Source: Pseudomonadales bacterium
GTDB taxonomy: Bacteria; Pseudomonadota; Gammaproteobacteria; Pseudomonadales; Ketobacteraceae
Direction of reading: 5' to 3'
NCBI GenBank assembly: GCA_002708905.1
Contig: PAPM01000014.1
Coordinates: 1 to 64,000 of the forward strand
Length of the DNA: 64,000 nt
The notes below the pieces were generated by a model. That model had not been told where the DNA came from. It was given only the letters and a program-made list of their open reading frames with translations, and searched no databases. The translations under genes and the position numbers were made by a program. Every line of letters begins with the position of its first letter. Positions within the stretch are counted from its first letter, which is position 1. Shown in pieces: positions 35,540 to 43,552 of this stretch.

Positions 35540-37648
35540 CTAGACCTCTCCATACTGCGCAGCATTTCCCAACCAGCGGCTGATGAGGCGTTCCCCCCGC
35601 ACCGGGTCTTTCTCCAGCAGCACTTCGGCCAGTTGCTTGCTGTCCTCCAGCAGGGCCTCATCCCGCAGCAGATCGGCAATGCGAAAGTTCATTTCACCGG
35701 TCTGGCGGGTACCCAATACTTCGCCGGGGCCCCGCAAATGCAGGTCTTTCTCGGCAATAACGAAGCCATCATTGGTTTGGCGCATGATATCCAGCCGTTC
35801 GCGGCCCAGTTTCGACAACGGCTTTTGATACATCAACAAACAGAAGCTTTCGGTGGAGCCCCGCCCCACTCGCCCCCGCAACTGATGCAGTTGGGCCAAG
35901 CCCAAGCGCTCCGGGTTTTCAATAATCATGACGCTGGCGTTGGGCACATTGACGCCCACCTCGATCACGGTGGTGGCCACCAGCACCTGTAACTGACCCT
36001 TTTTGAACTGGTCCATAATGTCGGCTTTTTCCGCCGGTTTAAGCCGCCCATGCACCAGGCCAATACTGACGTCCGGCAGGAACAGCTTCAATTGCTCTGC
36101 GGTCTCCTCCGCGGCCTGACACTGCAGTACCTCGGACTCTTCAATCAAGGTACAGACCCAATACACCTGGCGGCCTTCACGGCAGGCATGGCGCACCCGA
36201 TCCACCACTTCATGACGTCGGCTGCTTTCCACCACCACGGTTTTTACCGGCGTGCGCCCCGGGGGCAGCTCATCAATAATAGAGGTATCCAGATCCGCAT
36301 AGGCACTCATGGCCAGAGTGCGGGGAATGGGCGTGGCGGTCATGATCAACTGGTGTGGAGCGATACCACTGGACTCACCCTTTTGTTTCAGAGCCAGACG
36401 CTGGTGCACACCAAAGCGATGCTGTTCATCAATGATCACCAAAGCCAGGTTCCGGTAACGGACTTCTTCCTGGAACAGGGCATGGGTTCCCACCACCATG
36501 TGAGCGGTACCACTTTCTATCAAACCCAGTTGTTCGTTGCGTTTTTTGCCCTTGAGCTTGCCGGACAGCCAGGCCACCCGCAGACCCAAAGGCTCAAACC
36601 ATTCAATAAACGCGTGGTAATGCTGCTCCGCCAGAATCTCCGTGGGGGCCATCATTGCCACCTGATAGCCCGCATCGATGGCGAGCAACGCCGCCCGGGC
36701 CGCCACCAGGGTCTTCCCCGCTCCCACATCCCCCTGCACCAGACGCAACATGGGATGGGCCTGCATCAGATCCTGGCAGATCTCAGCATGAACCCGCTGC
36801 TGGGCGTTGGTGGGCTGAAACGGCAGTCCGGCCACCAATTGTTGTTCCAACACCGATTCGGCAGCAAGCGGTACGGCGCTTTGCTCTTTCACCCGCTGGC
36901 GCAGTTTCAACAAACTGAGGTGGTGGGCCGTGAGTTCCTCTAACGCCAGGCGTTGTTGCGCGCGATGGGAGCCGTCCAGCAACGTCTGCACCGGCGCATC
37001 CCCAGGTGGGCGATGCACATACTGCAACGCTTCGGTCAGGGACGGCCACTGCGCGGCGTGCATTACCTCCGCCGGCAACAACTCCGCTACCTTCTGGGAT
37101 TTGCCCAACAGCTTCAACACCTGATCGCTCAGTTTACGTAATGTGGTCTGCTGGATGCCTTCGGTAGCGGGATAAACTGCCGTCAACGCAGCCTCCACCG
37201 GTGCCTCGGCGGATTCCATAATGCGGTATTCCGGATGCGCCATTTCTTTTCCAAGACCGGTAAGACGCACCTCACCGTAACAACGCACAATGGCGCCCGG
37301 TTGAAAATGATTTTTCTGACTGGTGGAAAAGTGAAAAAAGCGCAAATGAATTTGGCCGGTGCCGTCCTCAATGCGGCAGATCAAACTGCGCCGTTTGCGA
37401 ATCACCACATCCGCCATCAACACCCGCCCCTGAATCAATACCTCGTTGCCGTCCTGAGTGGCACCGATAGGTACCAGTTTGGTTCGATCCTGATAGCGAA
37501 ACGGCAGATGGAACAGCACATCCTGCAGGGAATGAATGCCCAGCTTGGCCAGTTTTTCCGCCTGGGCAGCGCCCACACCCTTCAATTCCGTCACCGGCGT
37601 AGTGGCGAAAAAATCCGGCGTGCTGCGAAGACTTAGGGACTCAGGCAT
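35540..37648 (-). CDS. recG: ATP-dependent DNA helicase RecG
   Basis: 702 residues from ATG 37648. A wedge/OB domain near the N-terminus (VLIQGRVLMADVVIRKR) is followed by helicase motif I GDVGAGKT, motif Ia APTEILAEQH, DEQHRFGV (motif II), MTATPIPRTLA and the C-terminal QLRGRVGRG motif VI. It drives branch migration and fork reversal. Tail to head with oxyR, spacing about 30 bases, as in Pseudomonas. An in-frame TTG at 37660 is an alternative start. Confidence 0.97.
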   Translation of the reverse strand: MPESLSLRSTPDFFATTPVTELKGVGAAQAEKLAKLGIHSLQDVLFHLPFRYQDRTKLVPIGATQDGNEVLIQGRVLMADVVIRKRRSLICRIEDGTGQIHLRFFHFSTSQKNHFQPGAIVRCYGEVRLTGLGKEMAHPEYRIMESAEAPVEAALTAVYPATEGIQQTTLRKLSDQVLKLLGKSQKVAELLPAEVMHAAQWPSLTEALQYVHRPPGDAPVQTLLDGSHRAQQRLALEELTAHHLSLLKLRQRVKEQSAVPLAAESVLEQQLVAGLPFQPTNAQQRVHAEICQDLMQAHPMLRLVQGDVGAGKTLVAARAALLAIDAGYQVAMMAPTEILAEQHYHAFIEWFEPLGLRVAWLSGKLKGKKRNEQLGLIESGTAHMVVGTHALFQEEVRYRNLALVIIDEQHRFGVHQRLALKQKGESSGIAPHQLIMTATPIPRTLAMSAYADLDTSIIDELPPGRTPVKTVVVESSRRHEVVDRVRHACREGRQVYWVCTLIEESEVLQCQAAEETAEQLKLFLPDVSIGLVHGRLKPAEKADIMDQFKKGQLQVLVATTVIEVGVNVPNASVMIIENPERLGLAQLHQLRGRVGRGSTESFCLLMYQKPLSKLGRERLDIMRQTNDGFVIAEKDLHLRGPGEVLGTRQTGEMNFRIADLLRDEALLEDSKQLAEVLLEKDPVRGERLISRWLGNAAQYGEV

Positions 37649-37678
37649 GGGCAGGCTCAAACTTAGAGAACCTGAACA

Positions 37679-38590
37679 TCAGAGATTCGCCGCACCCTGC
37701 AGGGAACAGCTGGTGATGGCCTGCACCAACGCCTCAATGGCCTTGGGCCGGGAGAAGCGCTTGCGTGAAACCAGAGAAACCCGGCGATAAGGCGTTTTAC
37801 CGGCAAAGGGCCGCTCAACAATAGTGTCGCTGTCATAGATGTGTTTGTCGGAAGACGAACTGGGCAGAATGGTGATCCCCAAACCGGAGGCCACCATGTG
37901 GCGCAGGGTTTCCAGAGAGGTACCCTGGGGCAGACTGGTTTCATCACTGTGTTTGAGAATGCCTGGGCAGGCATTCAACACCTGATCACGGAAGCAATGA
38001 CCCTCCCCCAGCATCAGGATGTTTTCTTTCTCCAACTGTTTGCGGGTGACCTTCTCCTGCTTGGCCAACGGATGATCCGCTGGAATCAGCACTTCAAACG
38101 GCTCGTCATAGAGATCCTGAATGTCTACATCGGGCTCTTCAAACGGCAGGGAGATGATAATCGCATCCAACTCACCGTTGCGCAGCTTCTGGCGCAATAC
38201 CCCAGTATAGTTTTCCTCCAGAATCAGCGGCATTTCCGGCGCAATGGGTTTGATGTTGCGAATCAGGTGTGGGAACAGATAAGGCCCTACGGTAAAAATT
38301 GCACCGATGCGCAACGGCAGGTTGATCTGGCCTTTGCCTTCCTGGGCGATCTGCTTCACCAGCTCCGCCTCTTCCAGCACCTTGCGGGCCTGGGCCACAA
38401 TCCGCTCACCGGCCATGGTCACCCGCACGTCGGAACGATTGCGCTCAAAGATGGTCACATCCAGTTCATCTTCCAGCTTTTTAATGGCCACACTGAGGGT
38501 GGGCTGGCTGACAAAACAGCGCTCAGCGGCCCGGCGGAAATGCCGCTCCTGCGCCAGGGTGACGATGTATCTCAATTCGGTAAGCGTCAT
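37679..38590 (-). CDS. oxyR: Hydrogen peroxide sensor OxyR
   Basis: 303 residues, LysR family. HTH in FRRAAERCFVSQPTLSVAIKKLEDEL. Redox cysteines C199 and C208 in GHCFRDQVLNACPG stand at the same positions as in Escherichia coli OxyR, so peroxide sensing by disulphide formation is expected. Upstream of recG in the same direction. Confidence 0.97.
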   Translation of the reverse strand: MTLTELRYIVTLAQERHFRRAAERCFVSQPTLSVAIKKLEDELDVTIFERNRSDVRVTMAGERIVAQARKVLEEAELVKQIAQEGKGQINLPLRIGAIFTVGPYLFPHLIRNIKPIAPEMPLILEENYTGVLRQKLRNGELDAIIISLPFEEPDVDIQDLYDEPFEVLIPADHPLAKQEKVTRKQLEKENILMLGEGHCFRDQVLNACPGILKHSDETSLPQGTSLETLRHMVASGLGITILPSSSSDKHIYDSDTIVERPFAGKTPYRRVSLVSRKRFSRPKAIEALVQAITSCSLQGAANL

Positions 38591-38698
38591 GGAGTATCCA
38601 TATCAGGTGGCTGGTCATAGTGCTGGTTACACGATAGCATATGGCGATTGCAATCAGAAGAATTTAATACTTTAACTATCAGGGAATGCGTGCGGACT

Positions 38699-39520
38699 AT
38701 GGCGAGAATATTATTGGCGGGATGTGGATCAATCGGTACCCAGCTGGGGCTGGCGCTACAGGCCGACGGGCATGAGGTCTTTGGTCTGCGCCGATCCGAC
38801 ATTGCCCTGCCTTTTCCCACTCTGCAGGCCGATATGAGCCAGCCCCTTCCCGCAGGGCTGTTACCGGCAAGGTTGGACTACATTGTTCACACCGGCACTC
38901 CCTCCGAGCGCAGCGATGCGGGTTACATGGCGGGCTACCCGGCGGCAGTACAGAATCTGTTGAATGCGCTTGCTGAGCGTCGGCTGAAGCGGTTCTTTTT
39001 TATCTCCAGCACCGCGGTCTACGCCCAGGATGACGGCAGCTGGGTGGACGAGACCAGCCCCACCGAGCCCCAGCGCTTTAACGGTATCCGGGTATTGGAA
39101 GCCGAGCGGATAATCAACCAGTCCAATCAGCCCGGCACCAGCATTCGCTTTGGCGGCATTTACGGGCCCGGCCGCACCTGGCTGCTGCGTCGGGTGCAGG
39201 CGGGAGCAGAAGTGCAGGCACAACCACCGAAGTACACCAACCGCATTCACCAGGATGACTGTGTGGGCGTGATCAAGCATTTGCTGGAATTGAATGAGCA
39301 GGGAACGCCGCTGGCAGACTGCTATGTGGCGGTGGATGACGATCCGGCGGACGAAGCCACTGTGTGCAGCTGGTTGGCCTTGCAGTTGAAAGCCCCACCA
39401 CCTGTCCTAATCAATACAGATTCACACGCATCGCAAAATAAGCGCTGCAGCAATCAACGTTTACATGATTGCGGCTATCAGTTCCGATTTCCTTCATTTC
39501 GCGAAGGCTATCTGTCATGA
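38699..39520 (+). CDS. NAD(P)-binding epimerase-like protein (YeeZ type SDR)
   Basis: 273 residues from ATG 38699. Rossmann start ARILLAGCGSIGTQLGLAL, then FFFISSTAVYAQDDGSWVDE and a late RFGGIYGPGRTWLLRRV. It belongs to the atypical SDR group that includes YeeZ. The expected tyrosine-lysine pair is not obvious (GIRVLEAE at that position). Divergent from oxyR; a role in oxidative stress is possible but not shown. Confidence 0.85.
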   Translation: MARILLAGCGSIGTQLGLALQADGHEVFGLRRSDIALPFPTLQADMSQPLPAGLLPARLDYIVHTGTPSERSDAGYMAGYPAAVQNLLNALAERRLKRFFFISSTAVYAQDDGSWVDETSPTEPQRFNGIRVLEAERIINQSNQPGTSIRFGGIYGPGRTWLLRRVQAGAEVQAQPPKYTNRIHQDDCVGVIKHLLELNEQGTPLADCYVAVDDDPADEATVCSWLALQLKAPPPVLINTDSHASQNKRCSNQRLHDCGYQFRFPSFREGYLS

Positions 39521-39607
39521 AGGTCAATTTGGCATTCTGCAATCTATTTGAATACACTGGGCAACCACTGGCCGCCTATTGGCTATGAAGAATTAAGGAA
39601 TCAACAC

Positions 39608-40228
39608 ATGTCGAAAACGATGCTTAATAGAATGTTTGCCGGACGATTAGGGTTGATGTTCGTGCTGTTGGGCGGCCTGCTGACCCTGAGCGGCTGCGGC
39701 GTTAACAACATTCCCACGCTGGATGAACAGGTCAAAGCCAATTGGGCCCAGGTGGAAAACCAGTACCAGCGCCGCGCTGACCTGGTTCCCAATCTGGTTT
39801 CCACCGTGAAAGGCTATGCCGCCCATGAACAGGAAACCCTGCAGGCGGTGGTGGAAGCGCGCGCCAAGGTGGGCTCCATGCAGGTGGACAGCAGCATTCT
39901 CAACAATCCCGAGCAGCTTAAACAGTTTGAAGCGGCACAAAGCCAACTGAGCAGTGCCTTGAGTCGTTTGATGGTGGTGGTGGAACGCTATCCGGATCTG
40001 AAAGCCAATCAGAACTTCCTGGCGCTACAATCACAGCTGGAAGGCACTGAGAACCGGATTTCTGTGGCGCGGCGGGATTTCATCCAATCGGTCAGCGCCT
40101 ACAACACCGAGATTCGCACCTTCCCCGGTCGCATTTGGCACAGCCTGCTGTACAGCGACATGCCGATCCGGGAAACCTATGAAGCCACCACCAGCGGTGC
40201 CGAAGAAGCACCCAAGGTCGAGTTCTGA
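39608..40228 (+). CDS. LemA family lipoprotein
   Basis: 206 residues from ATG 39608 (AAGGA upstream). Lipoprotein signal with LSGC, followed by the LemA core: VKANWAQVENQYQRRADLVPNLV, KGYAAHEQETLQAVVEARA and YPDLKANQNFLALQSQLEGTENRI. LemA proteins are coiled-coil membrane-linked proteins of uncertain role. First of three coupled genes with two TPM proteins. Confidence 0.93.
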   Translation: MSKTMLNRMFAGRLGLMFVLLGGLLTLSGCGVNNIPTLDEQVKANWAQVENQYQRRADLVPNLVSTVKGYAAHEQETLQAVVEARAKVGSMQVDSSILNNPEQLKQFEAAQSQLSSALSRLMVVVERYPDLKANQNFLALQSQLEGTENRISVARRDFIQSVSAYNTEIRTFPGRIWHSLLYSDMPIRETYEATTSGAEEAPKVEF

Positions 40229-40932
40229 TGGTGCGGCTGTTTTCCGTTCTGGCACTGGGCCTGCTGCTAAGTTTCACTACAGTGGCGGCACCCAGCTTTC
40301 CCAGTCTCAGCGGGCGGGTTGTGGACAAGGCCGGCATGCTGGGCAGTTCTGCAGAACAGCGCATCAGTCAGCAGCTGCAAGCCCATGAAAATGCCACCGG
40401 CAACCAGGTGGTAGTGGTCACGTTACCCGATCTGCAGGGTTACGACATTGCCACCTACGGCTATCAGTTGGGTCGCCACTGGGGCATCGGCCAGAAAGGT
40501 AAAAACAACGGCGTACTGTTAATTGTCGCCAAAAAGGAACGCAGCATGCGCATCGACGTGGGCTATGGCCTGGAAGGCATCCTCACCGACGCCATCAGCG
40601 CCAATATCATTCAAACCATCATTCGACCTGCCTTTAAACGGGGTCAATTTGAGCAGGGGATCGAAGCCGGTACCACTGCCATCATTCAGGCTCTGGGCGG
40701 ACAATACGCCATGCGCAAATCGTCTTCCAAATCCAGATACAGCAACTGGATCATCATTCCCATCATACTGTTCCTGATCTTTCGGGGATTTGGTGGCGGC
40801 CGGGGCTTCGGCGGCGGGCGGCGCGGTGGTTATTACTATGGCGGCGGTGGCGGTTACAGTGGCCGTTCAGGTGGTGGTTTCTCCGGCGGTGGCGGCAGTT
40901 TTGGAGGCGGCGGCGCCTCGGGGGGATGGTAA
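40228..40932 (+). CDS. TPM domain protein with glycine-rich tail (YgcG family)
   Basis: 234 residues: signal peptide (to about residue 21), TPM domain (GRVVDKAGMLGSSAEQRISQQL, NGVLLIVAKKERSMRIDVGYGLEG), one membrane helix (about 171-186) and a tail of about 45 residues that is nearly all Gly, Tyr, Ser and Arg. Start overlaps the LemA stop (TGATG). LemA and TPM genes are often paired. Confidence 0.93.
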   Translation: MVRLFSVLALGLLLSFTTVAAPSFPSLSGRVVDKAGMLGSSAEQRISQQLQAHENATGNQVVVVTLPDLQGYDIATYGYQLGRHWGIGQKGKNNGVLLIVAKKERSMRIDVGYGLEGILTDAISANIIQTIIRPAFKRGQFEQGIEAGTTAIIQALGGQYAMRKSSSKSRYSNWIIIPIILFLIFRGFGGGRGFGGGRRGGYYYGGGGGYSGRSGGGFSGGGGSFGGGGASGGW

Positions 40933-41549
40933 TGACTCTGTTTACTGAAACTGAACTGAAACAGGTGGCTGACGCCATTGAAAAGGTGGAACAACATACC
41001 GATGCCGAGCTGGTCACCGTGCTGGCCAGACAAGCGGATAACTACCTGTATATTCCCACCTTATGGGCCGCCGTTATCGCCCTGTTGATTCCACTGCTGC
41101 TGAAACTCACCCCATTCTGGCTGAGCGGCGATGAGTTACTGATGCTGCAGTGGTTCAACTTTATAGCCCTGGCCCTGTTGTTTCGCGTACCCGGTATCAT
41201 GATGAGCCTGGTGCCGAAGTCGGTAAAACACTGGCGCGCATCCAACCTGGCCCGACGCCAATTTCTGGAGAACAACCTGCACCACACCAAGGGTGAAACC
41301 GGCGTCTTGATCTTTATTGCGGAAGCAGAACACTATGTGGAGATCATTGCCGACCGGGGCATTAGTCAGCATGTCAGCGATGAGCAATGGCAGGGCATCG
41401 TCAATGACCTGGTGGGCAGCATTAAACGCAAACAAACCCTGCCGGGCATGTTAAGGTGCATTGAGGCCTGCGGTGAAAAGCTGAAGCAGCATGCACCGGC
41501 GACGGAAAGCAAAAACGAGTTGCCGAATCATTTGGTGGTGCTGCGCTGA
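40932..41549 (+). CDS. Second TPM domain membrane protein
   Basis: 205 residues. It starts at the last base of the previous gene's stop (TAATG). It has an N-terminal TPM-like part, two membrane helices (IPTLWAAVIALLIPLLLKL, WFNFIALALLFRVPG) and a C-terminal TPM continuation (GVLIFIAEAEHYVEIIADRGISQHV). Membrane insertion within the TPM domain is usual for this subgroup. Confidence 0.9.
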   Translation: MTLFTETELKQVADAIEKVEQHTDAELVTVLARQADNYLYIPTLWAAVIALLIPLLLKLTPFWLSGDELLMLQWFNFIALALLFRVPGIMMSLVPKSVKHWRASNLARRQFLENNLHHTKGETGVLIFIAEAEHYVEIIADRGISQHVSDEQWQGIVNDLVGSIKRKQTLPGMLRCIEACGEKLKQHAPATESKNELPNHLVVLR

Positions 41550-41586
41550 ATACCAGAACGTGCAATTCACCACTCCACAGAGCATC

Positions 41587-42207
41587 TTAGTCATCCCAGT
41601 CTCCGGACCCTCGTCTAAGGTCAGAAGGCAAATCAGGATTGGAGATAGCCTCAAACAGTCGGTCGAAATATCGATTTACAATATCAAAATCTGCCTTCGA
41701 CAAAACCTCAAGCGAGATTACTGTCACAAACTTGCTCAGCATCTGCACGTAACGAGAAATCGCAACAGCACGACCGCAATATTCATCAAGCTCTGCTTTT
41801 TCCTCTTCATATAAATTACGCCTTAACACAGGATTTCTACACACCTCTTCAAGCGAAACGTCCTGGCCTAACTCTCCCAGCATCTGCCCTATGCGAAAAT
41901 ACGCCGCATAATGCATGGTATAGTTAATGCGCAAATCAGCTAGCATAAATCTCTTCAGGTCTGAATAACCCGCATCCTGAACTGCCCGACGCCAGATAGA
42001 ACGACATTCCTCACAATCAAATATCGTCAACGATTTGCTGTCAATTCGCGCTTGCTCCAGCTCCCCGGACACCTCTGCGATATTTTCATACGCTCGAATA
42101 TAGCGCTCCACATCCTCCTCGGTTAGCGCCAAAGGATTGGTGTCGCATGCCCCCAGACAGAGCAAGGAGCTTACGAAAAGCAGAACGCCACAAAGATTCT
42201 TTAGCAT
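41587..42207 (-). CDS. Lipoprotein of unknown function, possible immunity-type protein
   Basis: 206 residues from ATG 42207. Lipobox LGAC at about residues 18-21, then a helical acidic domain with a CEEC pair and further cysteines (VCRNP, EYCGRA). No family recognised. Third minus-strand small exported protein after the HET-C effector, with GC lower than the core genes. Periplasmic location would suit protection from a periplasm-acting toxin, which is inference. Confidence 0.65.
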   Translation of the reverse strand: MLKNLCGVLLFVSSLLCLGACDTNPLALTEEDVERYIRAYENIAEVSGELEQARIDSKSLTIFDCEECRSIWRRAVQDAGYSDLKRFMLADLRINYTMHYAAYFRIGQMLGELGQDVSLEEVCRNPVLRRNLYEEEKAELDEYCGRAVAISRYVQMLSKFVTVISLEVLSKADFDIVNRYFDRLFEAISNPDLPSDLRRGSGDWDD

Positions 42208-42217
42208 GAATGAATTT

Positions 42218-42619
42218 TTATCCACAGGTAGCCGCAATTCTTTTCTCGAGCCCATTTCGCTCCTGGGACATCTTTTTCAGAGCTTCGTATTGCTTTGTAT
42301 TGCCTTCGCGTTTGGCCGCCACCATATCCTGAAAGATCGTATAGGCCATATAACTTTCATAGAACATCTCCTTTTCCGGAACCGTTTTCACGAATTCTGC
42401 AGCACAATCACAAAGCTTTTTATCCGCGTCCGTTTTGACTCCTTGCATACAGCCAATTGAGTACATTTCTGACTGCTTGGCCAATTGACCCGAGTTCTTA
42501 GCCGATTCAAACTTTTTCGCATTCACTGAATCGGCATAAAACTCGCTTTGTGTGGGATAGTTTGCTGCCATGACAGGTAGCGATATTGTGTAAATGAGTA
42601 ATAATAAAGTCCTTTTCAT
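42218..42619 (-). CDS. Small secreted protein of unknown function
   Basis: 133 residues with a clear signal peptide (MKRTLLLLIYTISLPVMA) and AGGAAG before the ATG. The mature part is helical with four cysteines (IGCMQG, LCDCAAE, ATCG). Ends 11 bases before the next gene starts. Likely co-transcribed with the flanking lipoproteins. Confidence 0.7.
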   Translation of the reverse strand: MKRTLLLLIYTISLPVMAANYPTQSEFYADSVNAKKFESAKNSGQLAKQSEMYSIGCMQGVKTDADKKLCDCAAEFVKTVPEKEMFYESYMAYTIFQDMVAAKREGNTKQYEALKKMSQERNGLEKRIAATCG

Positions 42620-42678
42620 TTTTAACTTCCTTTCGATTCAATTTACCCTAAACAGGGCCAATTTCACTCAAATGAAAA

Positions 42679-43362
42679 CTATTGATATTCCACAGCCACA
42701 TATCTAATCAAATTTTCATTTTTCCTATTAATCTCTGTCTTGAACCTAAGATGGCCCCCTCCACCGTAGTTCCATCCACCTTCAGATGAAAAGAAGTAAC
42801 GAACTTTACGAGCTGGATCACCGCATTCCTTTACAATACTGTATCCACGATCGCTGATCCCAAAATCATCATATTCATAAACAGAACGCTCAATAAGACT
42901 TTGAATAGAACTAGCGCTATCCAGTGGAATCCCTTCAAACAGGAAGACATCTTTTTTGGTGGCGAGCTCATGACGTAGATCATCTAAATCACGAGGATCC
43001 AAGTCCGAATGCAAATATACTTTCAGAATACTCATGCGATCATCCAGGCTTTCTTTCTCTGTTATCTTATCAACCAAGACGACTCCAGAAGCTTCCCAAA
43101 CATAGTAGCCTCGGTTAAAGTAGTCGTATTCACCCAACACACCAACCAATTCACGGACACTCATTCCCAAAAAAAATTGCTTGCCGTTAGACAAAAACTC
43201 GCACCCATTCATTTCTATCTGACTCTCTTGTCTTTTGAATTTTTCTACCATCTGAGCCACTTCCGGTGTCGACAGTGCTTTCACCTCTGACGATTTAACG
43301 TCATGTCCCTTTAGGTCACAGCCAAATAGAATCAGCATCGCAAACCACCACGTTCGTTTCAT
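42679..43362 (-). CDS. Lipoprotein of unknown function, candidate immunity protein
   Basis: 227 residues with a lipobox (ILFGCD) at about residues 12-17. The mature domain is mixed alpha/beta and includes MSVRELVGVLGEYDYFNRGYY, a DDLRHELATKK helix and a tyrosine-rich YEYDDFGIS segment. The gene nearest to the HET-C effector (190-base gap), same strand, which is the usual place for a cognate immunity gene. Confidence 0.65.
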   Translation of the reverse strand: MKRTWWFAMLILFGCDLKGHDVKSSEVKALSTPEVAQMVEKFKRQESQIEMNGCEFLSNGKQFFLGMSVRELVGVLGEYDYFNRGYYVWEASGVVLVDKITEKESLDDRMSILKVYLHSDLDPRDLDDLRHELATKKDVFLFEGIPLDSASSIQSLIERSVYEYDDFGISDRGYSIVKECGDPARKVRYFFSSEGGWNYGGGGHLRFKTEINRKNENLIRYVAVEYQ

Positions 43363-43552
43363 AAAGTTCCTCTAGCACCACCTATAGGCGATATTAACTC
43401 TAACTTTGATCAGGCAAATCTCTAACTTGATCCGGGCAAATCAGGCCGAGTCTTGGGTACAATGATTCAATATTCATATCTACTGCCACCAACGCAATCA
43501 AACTTGTGAAGAAAAAGTGCATCACTGTAATTCGTTCTCGAACTCCATTTTA